A DNA stretch of 64,000 nt from Rhodobacteraceae bacterium Araon29 (GTDB taxonomy: Bacteria > Pseudomonadota > Alphaproteobacteria > Rhodobacterales > Rhodobacteraceae), in the NCBI GenBank assembly GCA_039640505.1, contig CP046865.1, positions 3,029,501-3,093,500 of the forward strand. Direction: 5' to 3'. The position numbers and the translations under genes are program-made. Shown one piece after another: positions 1-8,992 of this stretch; positions within the stretch are counted from its first letter, which is position 1, and each line of letters starts with the position of its first letter. The notes beneath the pieces were generated by a model. It was given only the letters and a program-made list of their open reading frames with translations, searched no databases and had not been told where the DNA came from.

Positions 1-103
1 GTTGCAACCGATCGAGCTGCAGCAGAAGCGCCTCTTGTGCCGCATCAGCAGTGATTTTTTGCTCGGCAATCAGAGCGGTGTATCTATCCGTTACGCTGCG
101 CAT
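1..103 (-). CDS. zapE: ZapE/AFG1-like ATPase, N-terminus only (partial)
   Basis: The reverse strand reads from an ATG at 101-103 to the window edge as an open frame of 34 codons beginning MRSVTDRYTALIAEQ and continuing ITADAAQEALLLQLDRL. This resembles the start of AFG1/ZapE-family P-loop ATPases, which open with a short helix and a 'D-x-x-Q...L-D-x-L' segment before the Walker A region. The Walker motifs lie outside the window, so the call rests on the N-terminus only. It is divergent from the MFS gene at 236, leaving about 130 bases for both promoters. Confidence 0.5.
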   Translation of the reverse strand, partial: MRSVTDRYTALIAEQKITADAAQEALLLQLDRLQ

Positions 104-235
104 AACTGCCAAATACAGCCCAACGCAGCAGAATTAAAGAGCACAGCGATCAAAACTTCCCCAGCGTCAAAATTGACCCCGCATCAAAAAGACCTGTAGC
201 GTTTCAAACATCAGCAGCCAAAAAGTTAGGGCGCA

Positions 236-1474
236 ATGTCAAAATCATCGACCATGTTCACACCCGTGCTAATCGCAGGCTGTATGATCATTTTGATCAG
301 CTTTTTAGTGCGCGCATCATTCGGCGTGTTTCAAATTCCCATTGCCGAGGATTTTGGCTGGCTGCGGGTTGAATTTTCACTGGCCATCGCCATCCAGAAC
401 CTTGCATGGGGTATCGGCCAGCCCATATTTGGCGCTTTAGCGGAAAAAATTGGCGATCGGCGCGCAATCTTTGCCGGCGGTTTGTTTTATGCGGCAGGCT
501 TGGTGCTTTCTTCTTTTGCGGTGTCGCCAGAGGCGCATCAATTTTACGCTCTGCTGATTGGCTTTGGGGTCGCAGGCACAGGCTTTGGCGTTATTCTAGC
601 GGTAGTCGGCCGTGCCAGCCGCCCAGAGCACCGCTCTATGTCTTTAGCCATTGCAACGGCGGCAGGCAGCGGCGGTCAAGTGATCGGGCCACCTTTGGCC
701 GAATGGCTTTTGGGGCTGATGAGCTGGCCATCCGTTTTTCTGCTTTTTGCCGCCGCAATTCTTGGCAGCTTGCTAATCCTGCCGTTGATGCGCGCGCCTG
801 CACTAGCAGATAAAGACGAGATAGAACAATCGATGGGTGAGGTGTTGCGCGACGCGATGCGCGATCCCAGCTTTGCCATGATCTTTTTCGGGTTTTTCAG
901 CTGCGGCTATCAACTCGGATTTATCTCGGCACATTTCCCAGCGATGATTACTGAAATGTGCGGCCCGCTGGCCCCCAGCAGTCCGCTGAACAGCCTTGGA
1001 ATTACCACAACCTCTGCCTTGGGCGCCTTTGCCCTCTCTTTGATCGGCATTGCCAATGTGGCCGGGACCCTTTTGGCCGGCCATCTGGGTAATAAGATTG
1101 CCAAAAAATATCTTTTATCGGGTATTTATTTTGGCCGCACGGTGATAGCCGCCGTGTTTATCATGCTGCCTATCACGCCGCTGAGCGTGGTTGTATTTTC
1201 TGCCACCATGGGAACGCTTTGGCTGGCCACCGTACCGCTGACCAGCGGGCTAATCGCGCATCTGTACGGGTTGAGGTATATGGGAACGCTATACGGCATT
1301 GTATTTTTCTCGCATCAGCTGGGCAGTTTTCTAGGGGTGTGGCTTGGCGGGCGGATGTATGACATCTACGGCAGCTATACGGCTGTCTGGTGGGTCGGCA
1401 TCGGGGTGGGCGCCTTTAGCGCTTTGGTGCACCTTCCCGTGCGTGAGGGGCGGCCAGTTGCCGCCGCTGCGTAG
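236..1474 (+). CDS. MFS family transporter
   Basis: A 412-residue integral membrane protein with about 12 hydrophobic segments in two halves, as in the major facilitator superfamily. The first loop after helix 2 carries an 'FGALAEKIGDRRA' motif, matching the MFS motif A (G-x-L-x-D-+-x-G-R-+). A related motif, AGHLGNKIAKK, recurs at the start of the second half. The ATG at 236 has a GTTAGGG ribosome-binding-like sequence a few bases upstream. The gene stands alone on the plus strand, and no enzyme or regulator next to it hints at a substrate. Family membership is clear; the transported compound is unknown. Confidence 0.88.
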   Translation: MSKSSTMFTPVLIAGCMIILISFLVRASFGVFQIPIAEDFGWLRVEFSLAIAIQNLAWGIGQPIFGALAEKIGDRRAIFAGGLFYAAGLVLSSFAVSPEAHQFYALLIGFGVAGTGFGVILAVVGRASRPEHRSMSLAIATAAGSGGQVIGPPLAEWLLGLMSWPSVFLLFAAAILGSLLILPLMRAPALADKDEIEQSMGEVLRDAMRDPSFAMIFFGFFSCGYQLGFISAHFPAMITEMCGPLAPSSPLNSLGITTTSALGAFALSLIGIANVAGTLLAGHLGNKIAKKYLLSGIYFGRTVIAAVFIMLPITPLSVVVFSATMGTLWLATVPLTSGLIAHLYGLRYMGTLYGIVFFSHQLGSFLGVWLGGRMYDIYGSYTAVWWVGIGVGAFSALVHLPVREGRPVAAAA

Positions 1475-1514
1475 CCCGTTCAAAAGTAATTATTCACCGG
1501 CGTAGACCCACCCA

Positions 1515-1547
1515 CGCGATACAGCCGCAATACAGACGCGATACTGC
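1515..1547. repeat. Three tandem 11-bp units, CGCGATACAGC type
   Basis: Three consecutive 11-base units (CGCGATACAGC, CGCAATACAGA, CGCGATACTGC) fill the gap between two convergent genes. The same 11-base theme recurs at 40038-40059 and 53732-53753, always at or just after a gene end. Confidence 0.6.
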
Positions 1548-1564
1548 AGCCTGGTTTGGCCGGT

Positions 1565-2494
1565 TTAACCGCCGTTTGAGGCAGGTGGTGGCACCACGTC
1601 AAGCACTGACTGTGACTGGGTATAGGGCAGGCTATGACCGACATCTGGCACCACCACTTGGGCGGCATCCGGGTTCCACCGTGCCAACTTATCCTTGCAA
1701 TAAAGTGGGATAACATCATCTTCTGCACCCCATATGGCGGTCACCTTTGTGCCGGCAGCGTGGATCTTTTGATGGTCGGTTTTTGCCTGCACCCGCAGCC
1801 CGTTACGCAAAGAGGACAGCACCGACGGCAGAAACCCGCGATATTGCAATTCACGCTGCTGCCGATCGACAACAAACGGCACCGCAGAGGCTAAAACGCG
1901 TTCTTTTTCCGTCGCTTTGCGATGGCTACGCCCATAGCTCGCCATGAAAAGCCAGTCCCCAACTCCGGGGACCAAACGTATAATTTTTGCAAGCGGTCCA
2001 AGCTGATGCCCCATGCCGGCGGGCGCCAAGAGCACCAAGTTTCGAACCCGCTGTTCAAAAGCAGCTGTATACGCCGTGGCAACTGCGCCGCCCATCGAAT
2101 ACCCGATCAGCAGAAACTTTTCGGTTTCGCCCAGCGCCTGAAGCAATTCATCCAGATGGCTCACAAAAAATGTCCGATCCTGCGCCGCAGTCGGCCGGTC
2201 GGAAAATCCGCGCCCGTAATGATCATAGACCAGCACCCTATAGCCTTTGGCGACCAGCCCGTCGGCCAGTGCCTCGAACACAAAAGACGGCGTTGTTAGA
2301 CCGTGCACACAGATGGCCAGCGGCGCTTTTTCAGGCCCGTAATAGCGGTAATGGGTGACACCGTTTTGCAGTTCAACAAACGCCCCCGGCGCATCCGCGC
2401 GGGCATCATCATCCATCACCAGCCGTCTGCGCTCGGCAATATAAGGGGCAAAGGCCACCCCTAAAACCAGCAGGCATATCAGCACCCAGATCAT
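1565..2494 (-). CDS. Alpha/beta hydrolase, membrane-anchored
   Basis: A 309-residue alpha/beta hydrolase. Residues 1-20 are a hydrophobic anchor or signal segment. The fold signatures follow: an HG oxyanion motif near residue 64, the nucleophile elbow GYSMGG with Ser133, a likely acid in 'GAEDDVIP' and the base in 'DVGHSLPY'. The family includes esterases, lipases, peptidases and C-C hydrolases; the substrate cannot be inferred. The start codon overlaps the stop of the upstream cyclodeaminase-like gene by 4 bases (ATGA), so it is the last gene of a minus-strand operon with the HAD phosphatase, EamA exporter, YaiI and NUDIX genes. Confidence 0.85.
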   Translation of the reverse strand: MIWVLICLLVLGVAFAPYIAERRRLVMDDDARADAPGAFVELQNGVTHYRYYGPEKAPLAICVHGLTTPSFVFEALADGLVAKGYRVLVYDHYGRGFSDRPTAAQDRTFFVSHLDELLQALGETEKFLLIGYSMGGAVATAYTAAFEQRVRNLVLLAPAGMGHQLGPLAKIIRLVPGVGDWLFMASYGRSHRKATEKERVLASAVPFVVDRQQRELQYRGFLPSVLSSLRNGLRVQAKTDHQKIHAAGTKVTAIWGAEDDVIPLYCKDKLARWNPDAAQVVVPDVGHSLPYTQSQSVLDVVPPPASNGG

Positions 2495-3408
2495 TGGGAA
2501 GATGTCCAGCGGTCAAGCACATACCGAGCTGTCATAAGATCGAGATGCGCACCGCCGCCGTTTTTAAACAGGGTGATTTCATCATCTGATTGACGGGCAA
2601 AGTGAGCCGCATCGTAATAATCACCCAAAATATCCGAGCGTTGAATAGCACCGCTTTCGAGCGGCATCTTTAGCTCGCCAATATGCCCAAGAGTGGTGTC
2701 ATAACTGTCCACGAAAATACGCGATCGGCGCAGGGCCTCATTATCCGCTTCGCGCATATCGGGGCGATAAGCGCCAATAAGATCAATATGTTGGCCGGCC
2801 TTCAACCACGCACCACAGATAAGAGGCGTTGTGGACATGGTGGCCGCAGCGATAATATCCGCGTCGGCGACCGCCGTTTGCAAATCATCGGCCACCTGCA
2901 TCCGCTCATCACCCTCGGCCAAAGCTTCGGCCGTGGTGCGGGTGCGGTTCCAGACGGTAAACCGCGCCTCGGGAAATCCGGCGGCATAGGCCGCGCGCAG
3001 GGATCGGGCCACGGTGCCTGCACCGATAATTAGGATGTTGCGGCTGTCGGGACGGGCCAGCCGCTTGGCCGCCCAAAGGCTGTCACCGGCGGTTTTCCAT
3101 TTGGTGACCAGATGAAAATCGACCAAGGCCTCAAGCTCGCCGCTGCGGTCGGAAAAAAGGCTAACCGCGCCATTGACCATCGGCATGCCACGGCTTGGGT
3201 TTTGCGGGAAAACAGTGGCTGATTTTACCGCAAGTCCCAGCCCGTCAATCCATGCAGACCGCGATAAAAGTGTATCAGGGTCGCGGTATAGAAACGTATC
3301 GGCAATTTCCGCCTTCGGGCGCGCATGACCGGCAGCAAAGGCTTCGGTCAGCCCGATCCAGTCAAGGTGTTTCTCGCCTTCGTCAAAGGGAATATATGCA
3401 AATTTCAT
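2491..3408 (-). CDS. Ornithine cyclodeaminase / mu-crystallin family protein
   Basis: A 305-residue protein beginning MKFAYIPFDEGEK. It has the family's Rossmann fold: 'ILIIGAGTVA' near residues 130-140 is the dinucleotide-binding glycine loop, and 'VWNRTRTTAEALAE' follows. The N-terminal part contains 'GMPMVNGAVSLFSD' and 'KWKTAGDSLWAA', typical of the dimerisation/substrate half. Family members convert ornithine to proline or act as imine/ketimine reductases or alanine dehydrogenases; which reaction applies here is not visible. The start is placed at 3408 because its ATG overlaps the TGA of the HAD gene (ATGA); a longer frame upstream would run into that gene. Confidence 0.82.
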   Translation of the reverse strand: MKFAYIPFDEGEKHLDWIGLTEAFAAGHARPKAEIADTFLYRDPDTLLSRSAWIDGLGLAVKSATVFPQNPSRGMPMVNGAVSLFSDRSGELEALVDFHLVTKWKTAGDSLWAAKRLARPDSRNILIIGAGTVARSLRAAYAAGFPEARFTVWNRTRTTAEALAEGDERMQVADDLQTAVADADIIAAATMSTTPLICGAWLKAGQHIDLIGAYRPDMREADNEALRRSRIFVDSYDTTLGHIGELKMPLESGAIQRSDILGDYYDAAHFARQSDDEITLFKNGGGAHLDLMTARYVLDRWTSSQ

Positions 3409-4028
3409 TGTGCCTCCGCAGCACTCAAAAGCCCGTGCGACACCAGACAGTCGGCCCAACCATCCGCATTTTGAAACAGATGGGTCTGCCAGCCGCGCGC
3501 TGCTGCCGCCGCGATATTCTGCGGCAAATCATCGGCAAAAAGCAAGCTTTTCGGTGCATATCCGCTGCCCTCTTCCAGCGCTGCATAAATTGCCGGATCC
3601 GGTTTTATAATCTGCATATGTCCTGAAATGTATCGCTGGTCAAACTCACTCAGAAAATCATAGTGCCTTTCTGCTTGCTCAAACGGCTGTACCCCGAAAT
3701 TGCTTAGCGCCAAAATCGGGATACCATTCGCCCTAAGCGCCCGCAGCAATCGCACAGACCTTGGTATTTCAGGGCCAGCAATGGCAAGCCAGTTATCCCG
3801 CCAAAGCGTAATCTCGGTTTTCCATTGTGGATAGTCCAGCGCAAGCTGCTGAAGGGTTCCGATAAAATCAGCGCCGCTATCTATCGCAGCATTGGCATCG
3901 ATTATAGGCACTTGTTCAAAAAATTCCTGACGGCGCTCAGCCCCTAAAGCCTCATCAAAGTATCGCTCTGGCACCCATTCGATCAATACATTGCCAATGT
4001 CAAAAACCACTGCTGAAATCTCTGCCAT
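3405..4028 (-). CDS. HAD-superfamily phosphatase, YihX-like
   Basis: A 207-residue HAD hydrolase. Motif I is 'VVFDIGNVLI', the DxGNV variant of YihX-type sugar-phosphate phosphatases, in which the second Asp of the usual DxD is replaced. Motif II is 'LALSNFG', motif III the lysine in 'IIKPDPAIY', and motif IV 'LLFADDLPQN'. An alpha-helical cap lies between motifs I and II, as in subfamily I. An AAAAGGAG ribosome site lies upstream of the ATG. It starts 30 bases after the EamA gene and overlaps the cyclodeaminase-like gene by 4 bases. The natural substrate is unknown. Confidence 0.85.
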   Translation of the reverse strand: MAEISAVVFDIGNVLIEWVPERYFDEALGAERRQEFFEQVPIIDANAAIDSGADFIGTLQQLALDYPQWKTEITLWRDNWLAIAGPEIPRSVRLLRALRANGIPILALSNFGVQPFEQAERHYDFLSEFDQRYISGHMQIIKPDPAIYAALEEGSGYAPKSLLFADDLPQNIAAAAARGWQTHLFQNADGWADCLVSHGLLSAAEAQ

Positions 4029-4058
4029 ATGAAAAAGCTCCTTTTTAAATCAAATCCA

Positions 4059-5024
4059 TTACTGACGGTATTTTGCAGCCCGCGCTCTTGGAGCGGCACC
4101 AGTAACCGTATCACGCCAGACGGTAAACAAGCCAGAGCCAAGGATCAGCGCAATACCGAGCCAGGTAAATCCGTCAGGCCATTGAGCAAATATCACCACC
4201 CCCCAAAACACCGCCATCAACATGGCTACATATTCAAACGGGGCAACAAAGCCGGCCTCATTTTGCCGATATGCTTGAGAAATCAGCAGACCGCCAAAGG
4301 CACTTGCAACCCCGATCACGATTAAAAGCCAATAGTCAGCCACGGCAGGGCTTTGCCACTCGCGTAGCAAAAAGGTTAGCGAAACATTGCTTCCAGTGTC
4401 AAACCGGCCGTCGCCCAACCCCAACCCGACCATTGCGGAAACGAATAGGAAGGTCACTTGAATGTAAAATGTCAACGTAGCGGCGCTTTCAGTCACTCCG
4501 AGCCTGCGGGTCAGCACATTGAGCGTGGCATAGCACACCGCTGCAAGCATCGGCAGCAAGGATACCAGTTGAAAGGTGCTGGTGCCGGGCCGCACGATAA
4601 ACATCACCCCGATCAGGCCGAGCGCCACCGCGCTCCAGCGTCTTGGGCCAACAGTTTCGCCCAAAAAGATCACTGAAAATACCGTGATGACCAAGGGGCT
4701 GATGAAAAATATCGCCACCGCATCGGCGATGGGCATGGCAGCCAGTCCCATAAAGAAAAACGTATTGGCCAAAACCACGCAGAAGCCGCGCACCAAATGC
4801 ATTTTTAAGCGTTTGGTGCGCAAGCAGCGCAGACCACCGCTAAAGGGCATGATAAGCGCGAAAAACACCGCCATACCGATCAAAGTGCGCACCAAGACCA
4901 CCTGATGCAGCGGATAGGCATCGCTTAGCAATTTGATCGCCACATCGTTGAGCGAAAAGCAAAACATCGCACCGATGGCGCATAGCGCACCTATAAGGTT
5001 CGTTCTGGCACTATTGGCCTGCAT
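4059..5024 (-). CDS. DMT-superfamily EamA transporter
   Basis: A 321-residue membrane protein with about ten hydrophobic segments arranged as two EamA repeats. The first begins 'LCAIGAMFCFSLNDVAIKLL' and the second after 'SLLPMLAAVCYATLNVLTRRL'. This is the drug/metabolite transporter superfamily, commonly exporters of amino acids, nucleotide precursors or other small metabolites. The N-terminal half keeps 'LVRTLIG' and 'ADAVAIFFISPLVITV', hallmark stretches of this family in Rhodobacterales. It lies mid-operon between YaiI and the HAD phosphatase. No direct evidence of substrate. Confidence 0.87.
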   Translation of the reverse strand: MQANSARTNLIGALCAIGAMFCFSLNDVAIKLLSDAYPLHQVVLVRTLIGMAVFFALIMPFSGGLRCLRTKRLKMHLVRGFCVVLANTFFFMGLAAMPIADAVAIFFISPLVITVFSVIFLGETVGPRRWSAVALGLIGVMFIVRPGTSTFQLVSLLPMLAAVCYATLNVLTRRLGVTESAATLTFYIQVTFLFVSAMVGLGLGDGRFDTGSNVSLTFLLREWQSPAVADYWLLIVIGVASAFGGLLISQAYRQNEAGFVAPFEYVAMLMAVFWGVVIFAQWPDGFTWLGIALILGSGLFTVWRDTVTGAAPRARAAKYRQ

Positions 5025-5059
5025 GCGGTCTCCGATAAATTATGGGGTATTTAAAATTA

Positions 5060-5515
5060 TTAGGGTCCTGCTTTGGCTTTGCGCAGGGTGGTTTCTAATG
5101 CGTTCAGAAAACGCGAACGATCGGATTTTGTAAAGCTTTTTCCGCCGCCTTGGCGAAACGGATCCGCAGCCCTTAAATCCGTCATCAAATCACGGGTTGC
5201 CAGAACATTGCCGATATTGGCCGCCGTCAGCGCTTCACCGTTGTGCTTGAGCACCAGCGCGCCGCCTTCGATACATTTCGCCGCCAGTGGGATATCGCCG
5301 GTGATCACCACATCGCCAACCCCTGCGCGCTCAGCAATCCACATGTCGGCCACATCGGGCCCATCGGGAACAATAATGGTTTCCACCAGTGGATTTTGCG
5401 AAGGGCGCAAGCCGCCGTTGCTGACAACATACATTTTGACCTGATGACGGCTGGCCACACGCTCGGCTTCGGCTTTGACCGGACAGGCATCCGCATCGAT
5501 ATAAAGCGCGGTCAT
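5060..5515 (-). CDS. YaiI/YqxD (UPF0178, DUF188) family protein
   Basis: A 151-residue protein matching the UPF0178 family end to end. It starts '[12 protein letters not shown]' (a PIN-like acidic motif), has 'VVSNGG' and '[14 protein letters not shown]' in the middle, and '[14 protein letters not shown]' followed by '[11 protein letters not shown]' near the end. These are the family's invariant blocks. The fold is related to PIN nucleases, but no defined function is established. The start overlaps the upstream NUDIX gene by 4 bases (ATGA), so the two are probably translated together. Confidence 0.9.
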   Translation of the reverse strand: MTALYIDADACPVKAEAERVASRHQVKMYVVSNGGLRPSQNPLVETIIVPDGPDVADMWIAERAGVGDVVITGDIPLAAKCIEGGALVLKHNGEALTAANIGNVLATRDLMTDLRAADPFRQGGGKSFTKSDRSRFLNALETTLRKAKAGP

Positions 5516-6006
5516 GCGATGTCGATCCGCAGCACCGGATCGGGGTCACGGGCCACAAACTCGGCCTCAATCGTGCGCAGGGTATGGCGCTGACCGGGAA
5601 AGGTAACACGGGCGCAGGCGGCGTCAAAATCCAGCCACTCATAAGCGTCATGCTCGTCATTCAGTTGAACCTCAATCTGCGGCGCAACAAATCCTACAAA
5701 AACGGGTAACATCGCGATCCGATCTCTGTGGGGTTCATAGAATTGCTCGACAATATCGCCTGACCACAGCGAACCCAGTATGATGCCGGTTTCTTCGCGC
5801 ACTTCGCGCAGCGCGGCCTGCCATGCTTTTTCACCGGCTTCGATGCCCCCGGCCACCTGACACCATGTGCCCTTCATCGTGGTGGCCCGCCGCATCAAAA
5901 GTACTTTGACCTCTGATCCGTGATGTTGCAGCAAAAACACCGAAACTGCATCGGACACAATCGCCAAGCGCTGTTTCGATGTACGGCTTAAGTCAGTCTG
6001 CGCCAT
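5512..6006 (-). CDS. NUDIX hydrolase
   Basis: A 164-residue NUDIX-fold protein. The NUDIX box G-x5-E-x7-R-E-V-x-E-E-x-G occupies roughly residues 53-75 ('[10 protein letters not shown]...REVREETG'), with all metal-binding glutamates present. Family members cleave nucleoside diphosphates linked to other groups, such as dihydroneopterin triphosphate, oxidised nucleotides or ADP-ribose. The short length and broad sequence do not fix a substrate. It is the first gene of the minus-strand operon ending at 1565. About 190 bases separate it from the Sel1-repeat gene further along the same strand. Confidence 0.88.
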   Translation of the reverse strand: MAQTDLSRTSKQRLAIVSDAVSVFLLQHHGSEVKVLLMRRATTMKGTWCQVAGGIEAGEKAWQAALREVREETGIILGSLWSGDIVEQFYEPHRDRIAMLPVFVGFVAPQIEVQLNDEHDAYEWLDFDAACARVTFPGQRHTLRTIEAEFVARDPDPVLRIDIA

Positions 6007-6193
6007 TATATTTTCCCTTACCGATCACACCATCCTTTGCATCGGGCTTGCAATAAAGTCCAGCCAGTGAGGGCAAAAATACCCGTATGTTCTTGTCAGC
6101 TTTGCGGCAATGGCATGACGTTTCAAATGATTTCAGGTGCGGCTGCTTCAGTGGACCCGCAGCTATAATGCAAATCCTATCAAGCAACTTTTC

Positions 6194-8080
6194 TCAATAC
6201 CCGCAGTCTTGGTAATTGCTATCCATGCATGTTCTGGCCATCGCTTTGGCTTTTTCAATTTCTTGAGAGGTCATTTGTTTTTCTACAAAATCTTTAGCCT
6301 GTTCCCCATTCTCATTCCCATTAGCAGCACTTAAATTGAACCACATATAGGCCAAAATAGTGTCTTGAGCGACGCCTTCGCCATTGTCATAGACCACACC
6401 CAGTTGGTACTGAGCTTCCTCGTGCCCTTGCTCAGCGGCCAGTTTATACCACTTAATGGCTTCTTTGTTGTCTTGCGCAACGCCTGTACCATTTTCATAC
6501 ATCACGCCCAGTTTGTTTTGCGCAGCAGCAACGCCTTGATCAGCCGCCATTAGATACAACTTGACGGCTTCTGTGTGATCTTGAGCGACGCCTTCGCCGT
6601 CGGCGTACATCACACCCAGATAGTATTGGGCAGCAGCACCGCCTTGATCAGCTGCCAATCTAAACCAATAAGCGGATTCTTTGTGATCTTGCGCGACGCC
6701 CTCGCCCTTATAGTACATCAGAGCTAAACTGAACTGGGCTCTAATATGGCCTGTCTCGGCTGACAATCTGAGCCACTTAGTGGCGCGTTTGTAGTCTTGC
6801 GCCACGCCTTTGCCCTTGGCGTACATCAAACCCAGATTGTATCGGGCATTCCTATGCTCTTGCTCAGCAGCCAGTCTGTACCAGTTCGTGGCTTGCTTGT
6901 CGTCTTGCGCAACGCCTTCGCCACTGGCGTACATCAAACCTAGATTATATTGAGCGCTAGCAATCCCTTGCTCAGCCGCCAGCCTGTACCAATGAGCGGC
7001 CTTTTTGTCATCTTTCGCAACGCCCTCGCCTTTATAGTACATCAAACCGAGATTTTTTTGGGCATCAGCATGGCCTTGCTCAGCTGCCAGTTTGTACCAC
7101 GTAATGGCTTGCTTGTGGTCTTGGGTACTGCCTTGGCCCTTTTCGTATATCAAAGCCAGACCGTATTGAGCATCAGCATCCCCTTGCTCAGCCGCCAGTC
7201 TATACCACGTAATGGCTTGCTTGTGATCTTTTGGGACACCTTTGCCATTATCGTACATCCAACCCAGATTGTATTGAGAATACGTATGCCCTTGCTCAGC
7301 TGCCAGTCTGTACCAATGAGCAGCTTGCTTGTTGTCTTGTGCAACGCCTTCGCCACTGGCATATCTCAGACCCAGATTATATTGGGCGCTAGCAACCCCT
7401 TGCTCAGCCGCCAGTCTATACCAATGAGCGGCTAATTTGTCGTCTTGCGCAATGCCCTGACCATTAGCGTACTTCACACCCAGATTGTATTGGGCTGGGG
7501 CATACTTTTGCTCAGCCGCCAATCTGTACCACCTAATGGCTTGCTTGTCGTCTTGCGCAACGCCTTGACCATTGTCATACATCACACCCAGAATGTATTG
7601 GACAGCAGCATCCCCTTGCTCAGCCGCCAGTTTGTACCACTTAAAGGCTTGCTTGTCGTCTTGCACGACGCCTAGGCCATAGTCATACATCACACCCAGA
7701 TTGGTTTGGGCTGGTGCATACTCTTGATCAGCTGCCAATCTGTACCACTTAACAGCTTCTTTGAAATCCTGCGCAACGCCTAGGCCATTAGCGTACATCA
7801 AACCCAGATTTGTTTGGGCTAGGACATCCCCTTGCTCAGCGGCCAGTCTGTACCAATAAGCGGCTTTTTTGTCATCTTTCGCAACACCGTCGCCATTGTA
7901 GTACATCAAACCCAGATTTTTTTGGGCAACAGGATCTCCTTCTTCGGCCAATGGCCGCCACACTTTGAGGGCTGTCGCAAAATCACCGCGCTGTGCGGCA
8001 AGTAGCCCTTTATCAAAATCCTGCGCAGACAAAGGAACAGCAAGGGTTGCAAAGAGAGCAATTATGAAAACAAAGCGCAT
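6194..8080 (-). CDS. Secreted Sel1-like repeat (SLR) protein
   Basis: A 628-residue protein. Residues 1-20 form a signal peptide ending 'AVPLSAQ'. After a half-repeat containing 'GDFATALKVWRPLAEEG' come 15 consecutive 36-residue Sel1-like repeats (about residues 49-588), each built as 'A-Q-x-x-L-G-x-M-Y-x-x-G-x-G-V-A-Q-D' plus 'A-x-x-W-Y-R-L-A-A-E-Q-G'. The C-terminal 40 residues hold three Cys-containing turns and a charged helix. SLR proteins are alpha-solenoid scaffolds for protein-protein contacts, often periplasmic or exported. No partner is evident: flanking genes are NUDIX and isochorismatase-like, both apparently separate units. Confidence 0.9.
   Translation of the reverse strand: MRFVFIIALFATLAVPLSAQDFDKGLLAAQRGDFATALKVWRPLAEEGDPVAQKNLGLMYYNGDGVAKDDKKAAYWYRLAAEQGDVLAQTNLGLMYANGLGVAQDFKEAVKWYRLAADQEYAPAQTNLGVMYDYGLGVVQDDKQAFKWYKLAAEQGDAAVQYILGVMYDNGQGVAQDDKQAIRWYRLAAEQKYAPAQYNLGVKYANGQGIAQDDKLAAHWYRLAAEQGVASAQYNLGLRYASGEGVAQDNKQAAHWYRLAAEQGHTYSQYNLGWMYDNGKGVPKDHKQAITWYRLAAEQGDADAQYGLALIYEKGQGSTQDHKQAITWYKLAAEQGHADAQKNLGLMYYKGEGVAKDDKKAAHWYRLAAEQGIASAQYNLGLMYASGEGVAQDDKQATNWYRLAAEQEHRNARYNLGLMYAKGKGVAQDYKRATKWLRLSAETGHIRAQFSLALMYYKGEGVAQDHKESAYWFRLAADQGGAAAQYYLGVMYADGEGVAQDHTEAVKLYLMAADQGVAAAQNKLGVMYENGTGVAQDNKEAIKWYKLAAEQGHEEAQYQLGVVYDNGEGVAQDTILAYMWFNLSAANGNENGEQAKDFVEKQMTSQEIEKAKAMARTCMDSNYQDCGY
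6317..7936 (-). repeat. 15 x 108-bp in-frame tandem repeat
   Basis: DNA-level reflection of the 15 Sel1 repeats: an unbroken 108-base period with high similarity between units. It is a substrate for slippage or unequal recombination, so repeat number is likely to vary between strains. Confidence 0.85.
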
Positions 8081-8168
8081 GAAATTAGGTCCTAAATATT
8101 CTCAATCAATAGTTTAAAAATTGCAAACAACTGTTATTATTGTGTATTTTTAAAATTTTCCAACAAAA

Positions 8169-8735
8169 TCATAGCAATTTCATTAGGTCATCACAGGATA
8201 AGATTGTTGCAAACTCGTCTTTCAAACTTGCAAGTGCGGTTAAATGTACCAACTCAGAATGATAAGTTTCACCATTTACGCCGATTCTATTAAAGGTAGC
8301 GGTTGCATCCGAAATCAGATAACACTTGTATCCATAATTTGATGCCATTCTTGTCGTTGTTGATACACAATGATCCGTTGTTAAACCAATAATGACAAGT
8401 GTTTCGCAGTCGCGCGCATCCAATATTTCTTTCAGTGATGTCCCAATGAAGCAACTATTCACTGACTTGGTTAAGATGGTTTCCCCTTCGATTGGCTGAC
8501 ACAGCGGATTGAAATTAAATCCACTTGAACTTTGATGAAGTTTTGACTCTGCGTTCGTAGAACTATGACGGACATGGATGATTTCCTCGTCCATTTCTCG
8601 CCATCTAGCTATAATTTTTGACGAAACTTCCTCGGCGGTTTTATTATTTCTATTTCCGCCCCAACTGTCCTCTTCTAAAAAGCCTTGTTGTAAATCAATA
8701 CAAATTAGGACAGGGTTTTGGTTCAATAATTGCAT
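8169..8735 (-). CDS. Isochorismatase-like cysteine hydrolase
   Basis: A 188-residue isochorismatase-fold protein. The catalytic triad can be read: Asp in 'ICIDLQQGFL', Lys in 'ILTKSVNSCF', and Cys in 'GLTTDHCVSTT' (the family's conserved T-D-x-C-V-x-x-T). Relatives include nicotinamidase, biuret and carbamoylsarcosine hydrolases and isochorismatase; the exact substrate is not inferable. A longer frame begins at a TTG 39 bases upstream, but the ATG at 8735 gives the family's usual N-terminus. The gene is noticeably AT-richer than its neighbours and stands alone between a Sel1 gene and sthA, so recent acquisition is possible. Confidence 0.82.
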   Translation of the reverse strand: MQLLNQNPVLICIDLQQGFLEEDSWGGNRNNKTAEEVSSKIIARWREMDEEIIHVRHSSTNAESKLHQSSSGFNFNPLCQPIEGETILTKSVNSCFIGTSLKEILDARDCETLVIIGLTTDHCVSTTTRMASNYGYKCYLISDATATFNRIGVNGETYHSELVHLTALASLKDEFATILSCDDLMKLL

Positions 8736-8774
8736 TCTAAACTCTTTATTCCCACAAAGTGGTGCAGCACTCAA

Positions 8775-8992
8775 AAGAAAACCGCCTATGAACTTTCTAT
8801 GAATTAAGGTGTGAAATGCACCTTAGATGCGACTATCGAACAAAAAATAAACGAAGTATTCCGTAAATTCAGCCTCAGTCTTCACCCCCCCCCAAAAAAC
8901 ATAAAATTTATCACTCTTAGGTAGTAAAACTCATGATGTCTGTCAACCGTGGGAAATTGTGCGCATATTTTTTCAATTAACTTTACGTCTTG
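8775..8992. other. Non-coding gap with a homopolymeric C run
   Basis: This AT-rich stretch between the hydrolase and sthA has no convincing gene. It contains a run of ten C residues near 8886, followed by A residues. Nothing else was recognised. Confidence 0.4.

Noticed and set aside
2-199. A 65-codon plus-strand frame at the window start
   Set aside because: It lies over the zapE-like N-terminus on the other strand and has no family features.
6317-7936. Regular 108-bp period considered as a CRISPR or other array
   Set aside because: The period is protein-coding (Sel1 repeats) and has no short palindromic repeat with unique spacers.
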